Origin: WHSW01 sp963767285
GTDB taxonomy: Bacteria; Actinomycetota; Thermoleophilia; Solirubrobacterales; 70-9
Reading direction: 5' to 3'
Length of the DNA stretch: 64,000 nt
NCBI GenBank assembly: GCA_963767285.1
Contig: CAVYDJ010000004.1
Coordinates: 186,001 to 250,000, forward strand
Under the pieces are notes generated by a model. The model ran no database searches, had not been told where the DNA came from, and was given only the letters and a program-made list of their open reading frames with translations. Shown piece after piece: positions 57,023 through 64,000 of this stretch. Position 1 is the stretch's first letter. Each line of letters starts with the position of its first letter. Made by a program: the position numbers and the translations under genes.

Positions 57023-57685
57023 TCGCAGGGCGTCCGCCGCGGCCACTCCGAGGTCCAGTAGCGCCGCGGTGATCACCGCCTCCTCGGCCTCCTCCCCTTT
57101 CACCGCCCCGTTCACCACCAGCGCCGCGGCCGCCGCGACGCCGACGTTGCCCGACACGGCCAGCAGTGACGCCGTCTCGCGGTCTACGACCGCGATGCCG
57201 GCGCCGGCCCACGCCTCCCGCAGCGCCGGTCCAGCCCCCTCGCCGAGGTCGAAGCTGACGGCCTCGACGCGCCGGGCGGCGCCGGCAAGGCTCTCGGTCA
57301 GGTCGCGATCCGGCCGCGTCAGCTCAGCGCCCAGTGCCGCCGTCGTTCCATCCGCGCCGAGCGCGCTCGCGACCACGATGGCCTCGCCGGTCACGAGCGA
57401 CCCGTCGAGCGCTGCGCACGTCCCGATCCGGATCACCCGTCGGGCTCCATGGGCGGCGAGCTCGGCGACGACCGCGGCCGTGCTCGGGCCGCCGATCCCG
57501 GCCGCCTGGACGGTCAGCTCGCGGCCCGCCTCGGTGCGCCCCGAGTACCCCCAGAGGCCGTGATGGTGGTTGGCCATCAACGGCTTGGAGGTCAGCCGCT
57601 GCGCCAGCTCCATCGCCAGCCCTGGGTCGGCGGGGAGGAGGACGTCGGCGGCGATCGGGGCGGTTGGGCGCAGGTAGGCGGTCAC
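57005..57685 (-). CDS. Nucleoside phosphorylase (PNP/UDP family)
   Basis: 226 residues from GTG 57685; upstream in-frame codons continue but are antisense to the next gene. G-I-G-G-P-S-T-A-A-V and R-I-G-T-C-A-A match the phosphate- and base-binding loops, and V-V-D-R-E-T-A-S-L fits the M-E-x-x active-site region with Asp/Glu. Cleaves a nucleoside to free base and sugar 1-phosphate in the cytoplasm. Purine versus pyrimidine preference is not decidable. Divergent, with only 26 bp between it and the next gene. Confidence 0.85.
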   Translation of the reverse strand: MTAYLRPTAPIAADVLLPADPGLAMELAQRLTSKPLMANHHHGLWGYSGRTEAGRELTVQAAGIGGPSTAAVVAELAAHGARRVIRIGTCAALDGSLVTGEAIVVASALGADGTTAALGAELTRPDRDLTESLAGAARRVEAVSFDLGEGAGPALREAWAGAGIAVVDRETASLLAVSGNVGVAAAAALVVNGAVKGEEAEEAVITAALLDLGVAAADALRRVVSA

Positions 57686-57694
57686 GGTGCGCGG

Positions 57695-57700
57695 ATTATG
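57695..57700 (-). promoter_or_regulatory. Leaderless -10 box of the phosphorylase gene (overlaps the opposite -10)
   Basis: CATAAT on the minus strand, 9 nt before GTG 57685; overlaps the plus-strand box at 57697. Confidence 0.45.
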
Positions 57701-57702
57701 CT
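57697..57702 (+). promoter_or_regulatory. Leaderless -10 box of the Ala/Arg-repeat protein gene (overlaps the opposite -10)
   Basis: TATGCT, 9 nt before ATG 57712. Confidence 0.45.
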
Positions 57703-57711
57703 TGGGGGCCG

Positions 57712-58098
57712 ATGAACGAGCCAGAAAGCAGTGAGCCGGATGCCCCGCCGCCGCCGCGGGAACCGAACGTGGCCGACTCGGTTCGCGCCGCGGTCGAGCG
57801 GACAATGCGGGCGACGGCCGGTTCGGCCGCCGGCACCCGCGAGCGAGCCGGCGAGCTCGTCGACGACGTCGTCCGGCGGGGGCGGGAGGCCCGCGACGAG
57901 CTGGCCCGCCGTGGTCAGGAGGCCGGGGCCGAGCTCGCCCGCCGCGGCCAGGAGGCGACCGGTGAGGTCGGGCGCCGGCTGGAGGGGCTCGAGCAACGGT
58001 TGGCGGAGCTCGAGGGCCGGTTGGCGGCCGAGAATGGAGTCGAGGTCGAGGGAGAGGGCGCCGCGCGAGCCGATACTAACCCTGAAGTTGAGGGTTAG
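57712..58098 (+). CDS. Helical repeat protein, phasin-like
   Basis: 128 residues from ATG 57712. Middle region repeats R-R-G-R-E-A-R-D-E-L-A, R-R-G-Q-E-A-G-A-E-L-A, R-R-G-Q-E-A-T-G-E-V, that is 11-residue amphipathic repeats like those of phasins and apolipoprotein-type lipid binders; the C-terminus is a short coiled coil and acidic tail. Its stop abuts the ATG of the SDR at 58099, so it opens a lipid-type operon. A lipid-body or membrane surface role is inference. Confidence 0.6.
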   Translation: MNEPESSEPDAPPPPREPNVADSVRAAVERTMRATAGSAAGTRERAGELVDDVVRRGREARDELARRGQEAGAELARRGQEATGEVGRRLEGLEQRLAELEGRLAAENGVEVEGEGAARADTNPEVEG

Positions 58099-59124
58099 AT
58101 GAGCGGTCGCCGGGTGGCGATCACCGGGATCTCCAGTCGCTGGGGCGTCGAGCTCGCGCGCCGGTTGGAGCGCGACCCCGCGATCGAGTACATCGCCGGG
58201 ATCGACAGCCGCCCCCCGCCGGCCGAGCTTGCCCGCACCGACTACATCGAGGCGGACATCCGCAGCAACGTGCTCTCGCGCCTGCTGCCGGCGACCGAGG
58301 TCGACACGGTCGTGCACTGCGGGATCCTGTGGTACCCGGAGCCCGGACGGCCGGCGCGCGCCCTGCACGAGATCAACGTGATCGGGACCCTGCAGCTCCT
58401 CGCCGCCTGCGAGCGGACCGAATCGCTGCGGACGGTGATCGTGCGAGGCTCGGCGGCGATCTACGGCTGCGAGGGGGCGGTGCCGTCGTTCTACACCGAG
58501 GATCTCGCCCGGGCGCAGCCGCTGCGGACCAGATTTCAGCGCGACATCTCCGAGCTCGAGGAGTACTTCGAGAACTTCGCCCGCCGCCACCCCGAGCTGA
58601 CCTGCTGCATGCTGCGGTTCCAGCCCGAGATCGGCCCCGGCCTCGACAGTCCGCTGGTCCGGTACCTGACCCTGCCGGTCGTCCCGGTCCAGCTCGGCTT
58701 CGACCCGCGCCTGCAACTCCTGCACGCCGCCGACGCGACGGCGGCCATCGAGGCGGCGGTCGCCAACCCGGTCCGCGGCCCGGTCAACGTCGCGCCGGAC
58801 GGCGGGATCTCGCTCAGCCGCGCGCTGCGGCTGCTGGGCCGCCCGCCGTTGCCGCTTCCCGGTCCGGCGTTCTCGGCGGTGGTCGAGCGCGTCAATCGCC
58901 AGCTCGGGGCCGGCGGGCTGCTCGGCGACGGGATCAGGTTGCTGCGCTTCGGGCGCGGGGTCGACAACACACGACTGGTCTCGGAGATCGGTTACCAACC
59001 GGTCTACGACGCCGCCGAGGCGGTCCAGGACCTGGCCCGGAAGGAGGCCGGCCGCCGGATCGGGCCCGGCCTGCATCCGGGTGCGATCGCCGCGCGGCTG
59101 GCGCGGCTCGGAGGGGTTGGATGA
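58099..59124 (+). CDS. NAD-dependent epimerase/dehydratase-like extended SDR
   Basis: 341 residues. N-terminal Rossmann fold with T-G-I-S-S-R-W-G (a T-G-x4-G variant) and a downstream V-H-C-G, G-S-A-A-I-Y-G as in extended SDRs. The expected catalytic Y-x-x-x-K is not found; the segment after S-A-A-I-Y-G reads F-Q-R-D-I-S-E. So it may bind a nucleotide without classical SDR chemistry. The next gene overlaps by 4 nt and encodes an acyltransferase; the pairing resembles the mycobacterial galE2-acyltransferase (Rv0501-Rv0502) pair, from memory. Confidence 0.78.
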   Translation: MSGRRVAITGISSRWGVELARRLERDPAIEYIAGIDSRPPPAELARTDYIEADIRSNVLSRLLPATEVDTVVHCGILWYPEPGRPARALHEINVIGTLQLLAACERTESLRTVIVRGSAAIYGCEGAVPSFYTEDLARAQPLRTRFQRDISELEEYFENFARRHPELTCCMLRFQPEIGPGLDSPLVRYLTLPVVPVQLGFDPRLQLLHAADATAAIEAAVANPVRGPVNVAPDGGISLSRALRLLGRPPLPLPGPAFSAVVERVNRQLGAGGLLGDGIRLLRFGRGVDNTRLVSEIGYQPVYDAAEAVQDLARKEAGRRIGPGLHPGAIAARLARLGGVG

Positions 59125-60077
59125 CCGAGGCGCGCCCGCAGACGATCGCGCCCGAGGCGATCGCCGACTTCCTGCGCGCGATGCGGGGCGGGGTCGAGGC
59201 CGGGCTCGACCCGCTCGCCGCGGCCCAGGAAGCCGCCGGATCGTTGCCGGGCCGGGTCCGCAACGCGATCGACGTGATCGTCCGGCGACTGCAGGGTGAC
59301 TACTACGAGGACGAGTGGGGATTCGACGAGGGCTTCGCCGAGGCCGTCTTCCCGCTCTTCGACTTCCTCTACAGCTCCTGGTGGCGGGTCGAGGCGACCG
59401 GGGTGGGCAACGTGCCCGCGCACGGCCGCGGGCTGGTCGTCGCCAATCACGCCGGGGCGCTGTTTCCCTTCGACGCGACGATGCTGACGATGGCGATCAT
59501 GAAGGAGCACCCGCTGCCGCGCTGGCCGCGATTCATGGTCCTTGACTGGGCCTTCGTCCTCCCGTTCCTCTCCGCGTTCATGCGCCGCGTCGGCGGGGTT
59601 CCGGCGAGCCCGCACAACGCCACCCGCCTGCTCGGCCAGGACGAACTGGTGATGGCGTTCCCCGAGGGGGTGAAGGGGACCGGCAAACCGTTCAAGGAGC
59701 GCTACCAGCTGCAGCGCTTCGGCCGTGGCGGGTTCGCTGAGGTTGCGCTGCGGACCGGGGCGCCGATCATCCCGGCGGCCGTGGTCGGCTCGGAGGAGAT
59801 CTACCCGAAGCTCGCCGACAGCCCGACCCTGGCGCGGGCGACCGGTGCGCCGTTCGTGCCGATCACCCCGACCTTCCCCTGGCTCGGCCCCTTCGGACTG
59901 ATCCCGCTGCCGTCGCGCTGGCGGATCGAGTTCTGCGATCCGATCGACGTCTCGGGCTTCGGCGCCGAGGGCGCAGACGACCCCGCGATCGTCCTCGAGC
60001 TCACCGATCAGGTCCGCGAGACGATCCAGGAGAAGGTCTACGAGAACCTCGTCAAGCGGGGCTCGGCGTTCCTGTAA
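59121..60077 (+). CDS. 1-acyl-glycerol-3-phosphate acyltransferase-like (PlsC superfamily)
   Basis: 318 residues from ATG 59121 (overlaps the stop of the SDR, ATGA). Catalytic N-H-A-G-A-L-F-P-F-D (an H-x4-D-type block in the variant spacing of the actinobacterial branch), V-M-A-F-P-E-G-V-K-G for substrate phosphate, and V-V-G-S-E-E near the end. A 100-residue N-terminal extension before the domain is typical of the mycobacterial Rv0502-like members. It would transfer an acyl chain to a lysolipid or glycolipid at the membrane. Confidence 0.85.
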   Translation: MTEARPQTIAPEAIADFLRAMRGGVEAGLDPLAAAQEAAGSLPGRVRNAIDVIVRRLQGDYYEDEWGFDEGFAEAVFPLFDFLYSSWWRVEATGVGNVPAHGRGLVVANHAGALFPFDATMLTMAIMKEHPLPRWPRFMVLDWAFVLPFLSAFMRRVGGVPASPHNATRLLGQDELVMAFPEGVKGTGKPFKERYQLQRFGRGGFAEVALRTGAPIIPAAVVGSEEIYPKLADSPTLARATGAPFVPITPTFPWLGPFGLIPLPSRWRIEFCDPIDVSGFGAEGADDPAIVLELTDQVRETIQEKVYENLVKRGSAFL

Positions 60078-60082
60078 AGCAT

Positions 60083-60088
60083 TAGATT
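60083..60088 (+). promoter_or_regulatory. Leaderless -10 box of the SCP2-like gene
   Basis: TAGATT, 6 nt before ATG 60095. Confidence 0.5.
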
Positions 60089-60094
60089 GGCTCC

Positions 60095-60499
60095 ATGGAA
60101 GCCGAGCAGCTGCGGGCAGCGCTCGAGCGCACGCTCGGGGAGGTCGACGCGGACGAGCGCCTGGGTCCGCTGATCGGGTCGACGCACCTGCGGATGAGGT
60201 TCGAGTTCACCGACCTCGGCATCGCGCTCAACGTCGCCGCTGCGGAGGGCGATCGCAACGTGACCTGGTCGTTCGCAGACGAGCCCGGATGGGTGCCGAA
60301 GCTGACCTTGCGGATGAGTTCCGAGGTCGCCAACCGCTACCTCCAGGGTCGCGAGAGCCTGGCGATCGGGATCGCACGCGGACAGATCCGCTGCCGCGGC
60401 GACTCGCGGACGGCGCTCTCCTACCTGCCGGCCGCCCGGCTGATCGCCGAGCCCTATCGCCGCGTCGTCGAGGCCGAGTACCCGGCGCTGGCGGCCTGA
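60095..60499 (+). CDS. SCP2 sterol-carrier-like domain protein
   Basis: 134 residues. The beta-strand/helix order (L-R-M-R-F-E-F-T-D-L-G-I-A-L-N-V-A, D-R-N-V-T-W-S-F, P-K-L-T-L-R-M-S-S-E-V-A-N-R-Y-L-Q-G) fits the SCP2 fold, which binds lipids or acyl-CoA. It has its own leaderless promoter, 17 bp after the acyltransferase, and ends the lipid-type cluster. Confidence 0.7.
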   Translation: MEAEQLRAALERTLGEVDADERLGPLIGSTHLRMRFEFTDLGIALNVAAAEGDRNVTWSFADEPGWVPKLTLRMSSEVANRYLQGRESLAIGIARGQIRCRGDSRTALSYLPAARLIAEPYRRVVEAEYPALAA

Positions 60500-60510
60500 G
60501 GAAGTTCCGG

Positions 60511-60539
60511 TTGACGCCGCCAACCGGTCGGCGTAGTGT
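60511..60539 (+). promoter_or_regulatory. Promoter of the 60.55-kb structured transcript
   Basis: TTGACG (60511-60516), a 17-bp spacer, TAGTGT (60534-60539). The predicted start near 60546 is not an ATG or GTG, unlike the leaderless genes here. Confidence 0.6.
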
Positions 60540-60545
60540 CCAGCG

Positions 60546-60705
60546 CACCAAGACGGCAACAGGCCACCAGTGGCCCGCGCCGCCCGAGTCCCTCGGCGAC
60601 TGGGACGCGGGTAAGCGGACCGCGAGGCGCCCCCGGCGCCGACGGCCGGCGAAGCGGGCCGTGAAGCCCGCAAGGCGACGGGGCCCCGCCCCGTCGCCGT
60701 CTTCT
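60546..60705 (+). ncRNA. Candidate multi-hairpin structured RNA, about 160 nt
   Basis: A terminal stem AAGACGGC (60550-60557) with GCCGTCTT (60696-60703) encloses six consecutive hairpins: GGCCA/TGGCC (60562-60575), GTCCC/GGGAC (60588-60606), GCGG/CCGC (60607-60623), GGCGCC/GGCGCC (60626-60640), GCGGGC/GCCCGC (60654-60671) and the terminator-like GGCGACGGGGC/GCCCCGTCGCC (60674-60698). Helices 3-4 and 5-6 are separated by only one or two A residues. A 79-codon basic ORF (TTG 60511 to 60750) overlaps it but would start on the -35 box. No known family recognised; GC richness raises the chance of spurious stems. Confidence 0.5.
60674..60705 (+). terminator. GC-rich intrinsic terminator of the 60.55-kb transcript
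   Basis: GGCGACGGGGC-CCC-GCCCCGTCGCC, a perfect 11-bp stem, followed by GTCTTCTT. Confidence 0.7.
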
Positions 60706-60747
60706 TCGGGGTCAACGGGATCACACACGGGGTCCCGACCTCCTACG

Positions 60748-60753
60748 TAGGAT
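60748..60753 (+). promoter_or_regulatory. Leaderless -10 box of the MerR-cyclase gene
   Basis: TAGGAT, 8 nt before ATG 60762. Confidence 0.5.
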
Positions 60754-60761
60754 CGGCGGCG

Positions 60762-61961
60762 ATGGCCGAGGGAACGATTTCGCTCAGCGACGCCGCCCGG
60801 ATCTCGGGGGTTTCGGCATCGACACTGAAGCGCTGGGTGCGGGCGAAGGTGATTCCGGTCAAAAACGACCGCTGGACGCCGACGGCTGCGGCCCAGGCCC
60901 GCGTCGTGGCGCGAATGCGCGAGCGCGGCCATTCGCTCGAGGAGCTGCGCCGGGCCGTCCGCGACGGCCGGCTCGCCTTTGGCTACGTCGAGGACCTGCT
61001 CCCCGGCAGCCGCGAGAAGCCGATCAGCCTGGCCGAGGCCGCGGCCCGGACAGGGCTCGAGGAGGAGCTGATCGAGCGGGTGATGACACTGCTCGGCACC
61101 CCGACGGCGCTCGAGGGCTCGCTCTCGGAGCCGGACGTCGAGGCGGTCAAGTACATGGCCGACGTGCTCGGCGCCGGGTTTCCGCTCGTCGCGCTGCTGC
61201 AGCTCGTCCGCGTCTACGCGCAGTCGATCCGCAAGATCGCCGAGGCCGAGGTCCGCCTCTTCCACCTCTACGTGCACGAGCCGCTGATCCGCCAGGGCGT
61301 CGACGCGCTCGAGATGGCGAACGAGATGGAGGACCTGACGCGCGAGCTGTTGCCGCTCACCTCGCCGCTGATGGAGTACATCCACCAGCGCTACCTGCGC
61401 TTCTACATCGAGCAGGACGTGGTCGGCCACATGGAGGTCGACTTCGCCGGCATGCGCCAGATGGGCCGGGTGACGATGGCCTACTGCTTCGTCGATCTCA
61501 CCGGCTTCACGCGCTACACGGAGGAGGAGGGCGACGAGGAGGCCCTCGACCTGGTCGAGCGCTTCGTCGAGACGGTCGAGGCGACGCTGCCGTCCGAGGC
61601 GCTGATCGTGAAGACGATCGGCGACGAGGTGATGATCGTCTCGCCGGATCCGGTGACGCTGACCGAGTGGGCGGTTGGATTCCTGACCCTGTTCCAGGAG
61701 CGGCCGCAGCCGCGGGTCGGGCTGCACTACGGCCGGGCCGTCTATCGCGATGGCGACTACTTCGGGACGGAGGTCAACCTCACTCACCGCGTCGTCGCCC
61801 GGGCGCTCGGCGGCGAGGTCATGGTGACCACCGCGGTCGCCGACGCGATCGGCGACTCGGCCTATCTGCTCTTCGACCCGATCGGCCGGGTCGAGCTGAA
61901 GGGCTTCCCCGAGCCGGTGGAGCTATTTGTGGTCCGCGCGCGCGATCCCGAATCAACCTGA
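60762..61961 (+). CDS. Adenylate cyclase with N-terminal MerR-like domain and regulatory domain
   Basis: 399 residues. N-terminal MerR-type helix-turn-helix (I-S-L-S-D-A-A-R-I-S-G-V-S-A-S-T-L-K-R-W, residues 6-25) and short dimerisation helix, then an all-helical region (about 85-230) that resembles the adenylate cyclase regulatory domain of Rv1264, and a class III cyclase domain with metal Asp245 (F-V-D-L-T-G-F-T) and Asp288 (I-G-D-E-V). T-E-V-N-L-T-H-R-V-V-A-R-A carries the Asn/Arg transition-state pair. It would make cAMP, with DNA binding or pH-type control inferred from the family. A terminator hairpin follows at 61974. Confidence 0.88.
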   Translation: MAEGTISLSDAARISGVSASTLKRWVRAKVIPVKNDRWTPTAAAQARVVARMRERGHSLEELRRAVRDGRLAFGYVEDLLPGSREKPISLAEAAARTGLEEELIERVMTLLGTPTALEGSLSEPDVEAVKYMADVLGAGFPLVALLQLVRVYAQSIRKIAEAEVRLFHLYVHEPLIRQGVDALEMANEMEDLTRELLPLTSPLMEYIHQRYLRFYIEQDVVGHMEVDFAGMRQMGRVTMAYCFVDLTGFTRYTEEEGDEEALDLVERFVETVEATLPSEALIVKTIGDEVMIVSPDPVTLTEWAVGFLTLFQERPQPRVGLHYGRAVYRDGDYFGTEVNLTHRVVARALGGEVMVTTAVADAIGDSAYLLFDPIGRVELKGFPEPVELFVVRARDPEST

Positions 61962-61973
61962 TCCCTCGCCGAG

Positions 61974-61992
61974 GATCCCGCGTAGCGGGATC
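61974..61992 (+). terminator. Hairpin after the MerR-cyclase gene
   Basis: GATCCCGC-GTA-GCGGGATC, a perfect 8-bp stem followed by ACATTTG. Confidence 0.6.
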
Positions 61993-62032
61993 ACATTTGT
62001 TCAAGCGAGCAGGAATCCGCTCACGCCCGGCG

Positions 62033-62038
62033 TAGTCT
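62033..62038 (+). promoter_or_regulatory. Leaderless -10 box of tilS
   Basis: TAGTCT, 6 nt before GTG 62045. Confidence 0.5.
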
Positions 62039-62044
62039 CAGCTT

Positions 62045-63397
62045 GTGATCAAGGAGGAGGCGCTCGGCGAGCTCGCCGACGCCGTCATTGCGAGTGGTCT
62101 GATCGAGCCCGGCATCGAGGCCGTGGTGATGGTCTCCGGCGGCGCCGACTCGGCCTGCGCCGCAGCGGGCCTGACCCGGGTCCTTGGGGCCGAGCGGGTC
62201 CACGCCTCGCACGTCAACTACGGATTGCGCGCCGGCGCCGACGACGGGGAGGCGGCCGCCCGCCGGCTCTGCGCGGCGCTTCGCATCGATCTCCACGTCG
62301 AGCGGCCGAAGCAACTTCCGGAAGGCAACCTCCAGGCGGCGGCGCGGACCGTCCGCTACGACGCCGCCAAGCGCCTGCGCGACCGCACCGGGGCGGCGGT
62401 GATCGTGACCGGGCACACCCGCACCGACATCGCCGAGACCGCCCTCTACCGCCTCGCCTCCTCGCCCGGATCACGGGCGCTGCTCGGCTTGCCCCCGCGC
62501 TCCGGACGCGTCGTCCGGCCGCTGCTCGGGGTCGGGCGCGAGCGCGTGCGCGAGCTTGCGACCGTGGCCGGGCTGCCGTTCGCAGACGACGAGACCAACG
62601 CCGATCCGGCCTTCGCCCGCAACCGGATCCGGGCCGAGATCCTGCCCGTCCTGCGCGACGTCAACCCCGGGGCCGAGCCGAACATCGCCGAGACCCGCGC
62701 GGAGCTCGCCGAGGAGGCGGCGCTGCTCGAACGCGTCGTCCTCGAGTCCCTCGCCGGCGCCGGCGCGGACGCGGCGGCGGTCGAGATTTCCGCCGCGGCG
62801 CTGGCCGGTTGGGAGCCGGGCCTGCGACGACTGGCACTGCGCGCCCTCGCCGAGCGCGCCGCCGGGCGCCACGTTCCGCTCGGCCGCGGCCGAGCCGCGG
62901 AGATCGAGCGGGTTGCGATGAAGCCCGAGGGCGGGACGATCGAGCTTGGGGCCGGCCTGATCTGCGTCTGCGAATCGGGATCGATCCGCTTCCTCGCCGC
63001 CGTAGCCGAGGCCGCGCCGGCCCCCGAGGCGGTGACGCTCGGGCTTCCCGGCCTGGTCCGGGTCGGTGACTGGGAGGTACGCGCCGAGCTTCATCCCGGC
63101 CCGGTCGAGCCCGCCGGTCCCGACCTGGCGACGCTCGACGCCGAGGCGCTCGCCGGGACGATCGAGGTCCGCACCTGGCGCAGCGGGGACCGGATCCGCC
63201 CGCTCGGGATGACCGGCACCAAGACGCTTCAGGACCTGTTCACCGACTCCGGCGTGCCGCGCTCGCGGCGGGGGACGCTGCCGATCGTCACCGTCGACGG
63301 CGAGATCGCGTGGGTGGCCGGGGTCGCGGTATCCGAGCGCTTCAAGCTGCACCCGCGGGCGGAGCGCGTGGCCGTGCTCACCGCTCGCTCCGTGTAG
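62045..63397 (+). CDS. tilS: tRNA(Ile)-lysidine synthetase
   Basis: 450 residues from GTG 62045. PP-loop ATPase motif S-G-G-A-D-S at about 31-36, H-V-N-Y-G-L-R, and V-T-G-H-T-R-T-D-I-A-E-T with R-P-L-L-G-V, all typical of TilS. The C-terminal 130 residues (V-R-T-W-R-S-G-D-R-I-R-P-L-G) form the tRNA-binding domain that recognises the anticodon loop. It converts C34 of tRNA-Ile(CAU) to lysidine. Followed after 17 bp by hpt, the conserved tilS-hpt order that usually precedes ftsH, whose start would lie outside the window. Confidence 0.95.
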   Translation: MIKEEALGELADAVIASGLIEPGIEAVVMVSGGADSACAAAGLTRVLGAERVHASHVNYGLRAGADDGEAAARRLCAALRIDLHVERPKQLPEGNLQAAARTVRYDAAKRLRDRTGAAVIVTGHTRTDIAETALYRLASSPGSRALLGLPPRSGRVVRPLLGVGRERVRELATVAGLPFADDETNADPAFARNRIRAEILPVLRDVNPGAEPNIAETRAELAEEAALLERVVLESLAGAGADAAAVEISAAALAGWEPGLRRLALRALAERAAGRHVPLGRGRAAEIERVAMKPEGGTIELGAGLICVCESGSIRFLAAVAEAAPAPEAVTLGLPGLVRVGDWEVRAELHPGPVEPAGPDLATLDAEALAGTIEVRTWRSGDRIRPLGMTGTKTLQDLFTDSGVPRSRRGTLPIVTVDGEIAWVAGVAVSERFKLHPRAERVAVLTARSV

Positions 63398-63401
63398 CAA
63401 C

Positions 63402-63407
63402 TAGCCT
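63402..63407 (+). promoter_or_regulatory. Leaderless -10 box of hpt
   Basis: TAGCCT, 7 nt before GTG 63415. Confidence 0.45.
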
Positions 63408-63414
63408 GCCCCGG

Positions 63415-63942
63415 GTGGACGACCCGAACATCGGCGAGGTCCTCGTCGGCGCCGAGGAGCTCCAGGCTCGCGTGGCGGAGCTCGGCGCCGAGATCAACCG
63501 CGACTACGCGGATCGCGATCTCGTCATGATCGGCGTGCTGAAGGGCGCGGTGCTGTTCCTCGCCGACCTGATGCGCGAGCTCGAGATCCCGTGCGAGGTC
63601 GACTTCATGGCGGTCTCCAGTTACGGCTCGGCGACCGACTCCTCGGGCGTGGTCAGGATCCTCAAGGACCTCGACGCCTCGATCGCCGGGCGGGACGTGC
63701 TGCTGGTCGAGGACATCGTCGATTCCGGGCTGACGCTGCACTATCTGCTGAAGAACCTGAGGGCGCGCGACCCGCGCTCGCTGGAGGTTTGCGCCCTGCT
63801 CACCAAGCCCGAACGCCGGCGCATCGACCTGCCGATCAGGTACGTCGGCTTCGAGATCCCGAACCGCTTTGCGATCGGCTATGGCCTCGACCACGGCCAG
63901 CGTTACCGCAACCTGCGTTACGTAGCTGCATTGCAGGAGTGA
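63415..63942 (+). CDS. hpt: Hypoxanthine phosphoribosyltransferase
   Basis: 175 residues from GTG 63415; the frame extends upstream into tilS but family length supports this start. PRPP-binding L-V-E-D-I-V-D-S-G-L-T, I-G-V-L-K-G-A-V-L-F and the purine/C-terminal V-G-F-E-I-P-N-R-F are intact. Makes IMP (and GMP) from hypoxanthine/guanine and PRPP in the cytoplasm. The region after it (63943-64000) contains a possible promoter for the next gene but no complete feature. Confidence 0.95.
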   Translation: MDDPNIGEVLVGAEELQARVAELGAEINRDYADRDLVMIGVLKGAVLFLADLMRELEIPCEVDFMAVSSYGSATDSSGVVRILKDLDASIAGRDVLLVEDIVDSGLTLHYLLKNLRARDPRSLEVCALLTKPERRRIDLPIRYVGFEIPNRFAIGYGLDHGQRYRNLRYVAALQE

Positions 63943-64000
63943 AAAGGTCGAAAAACCGCCTAATTACCCCTGGTACGCTGATCTGAGTACCGGCCGAGGC

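Noticed and set aside
60511..60750. 79-codon basic ORF in the 60.5-kb gap
   Set aside because: Would begin on the -35 hexamer, is low-complexity Arg/Pro/Ser, and its codons are explained by the hairpin-forming sequence. Kept only as the alternative to the RNA.

Overview
The window is a GC-rich (about 70 percent) chromosomal segment of an actinobacterium. The gene content (F420-type LLM oxidoreductase, DUF7064-like protein, P450, many acyl-CoA enzymes, FHA/Ser-Thr kinase, MerR-class III cyclase followed by tilS-hpt) and the many leaderless starts fit Actinomycetota, most likely Thermoleophilia/Solirubrobacterales. That placement is inference from content; no rRNA or marker gene is present. Nothing looks like a prophage, insertion sequence, CRISPR array or tRNA. 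Coding density is very high, and long antisense ORFs are abundant only because the third codon position is GC-saturated.

Layout. 1-11.1 kb: a truncated beta-propeller, a GST-like protein, a crotonase, a secreted lipase, a Baeyer-Villiger-type flavin monooxygenase, a large secreted amidohydrolase-like protein, a DUF7064-type protein, a first RTX-like repeat protein and a P450. 11.1-18.8 kb: an SDR, a decayed ZIP transporter, a DUF892 protein, a frameshifted acetyl-CoA hydrolase/transferase, a TetR/MFS efflux pair with two palindromic operators, a cold-shock protein, and a VOC/SDR operon. 18.8-28.8 kb: AI-2E-type transporter, threonine ammonia-lyase plus NUDIX, a candidate structured RNA, an EVE/DUF2203/membrane-protein operon, a ferritin-like protein, a 1136-residue zinc-ribbon/cyclase/AAA/TPR regulator, and an ArsA-type ATPase with a small partner. 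28.8-37 kb: lipoprotein, two CaCA antiporters in tandem, peroxiredoxin, a GNAT remnant, cupin, acyl-CoA dehydrogenase, and a TolB-like propeller with a partial duplicate.

37-46.2 kb: PadR regulator, an operon of FHA-HTH protein, Ser/Thr kinase with extracytoplasmic propeller and secreted Cys/Arg-rich protein, a second RTX-like protein, SRPBCC protein, a fused 3-hydroxyacyl-CoA dehydrogenase/enoyl-CoA hydratase and a sirtuin. 46.2-53 kb: an HD-GYP c-di-GMP phosphodiesterase divergent from a secreted protein carrying a c-di-GMP-I riboswitch, a DUF202/flippase-like/metallo-hydrolase operon, an LLM oxidoreductase and 1-Cys peroxiredoxin. 53-64 kb: a multidomain cell-wall hydrolase, a nucleoside phosphorylase, a lipid-type cluster (coiled-coil protein, SDR, acyltransferase, SCP2-like), a second candidate structured RNA, a MerR-cyclase, tilS and hpt.

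Most notable: (i) two intergenic transcripts with promoters and extensive potential secondary structure, at about 21.68 kb and 60.55 kb, that I cannot assign to a known family; (ii) the c-di-GMP riboswitch beside an HD-GYP gene; (iii) a widespread leaderless-promoter pattern, including two divergent gene pairs whose -10 boxes overlap; (iv) two families of structured intergenic repeats; (v) four decayed or frameshifted genes.
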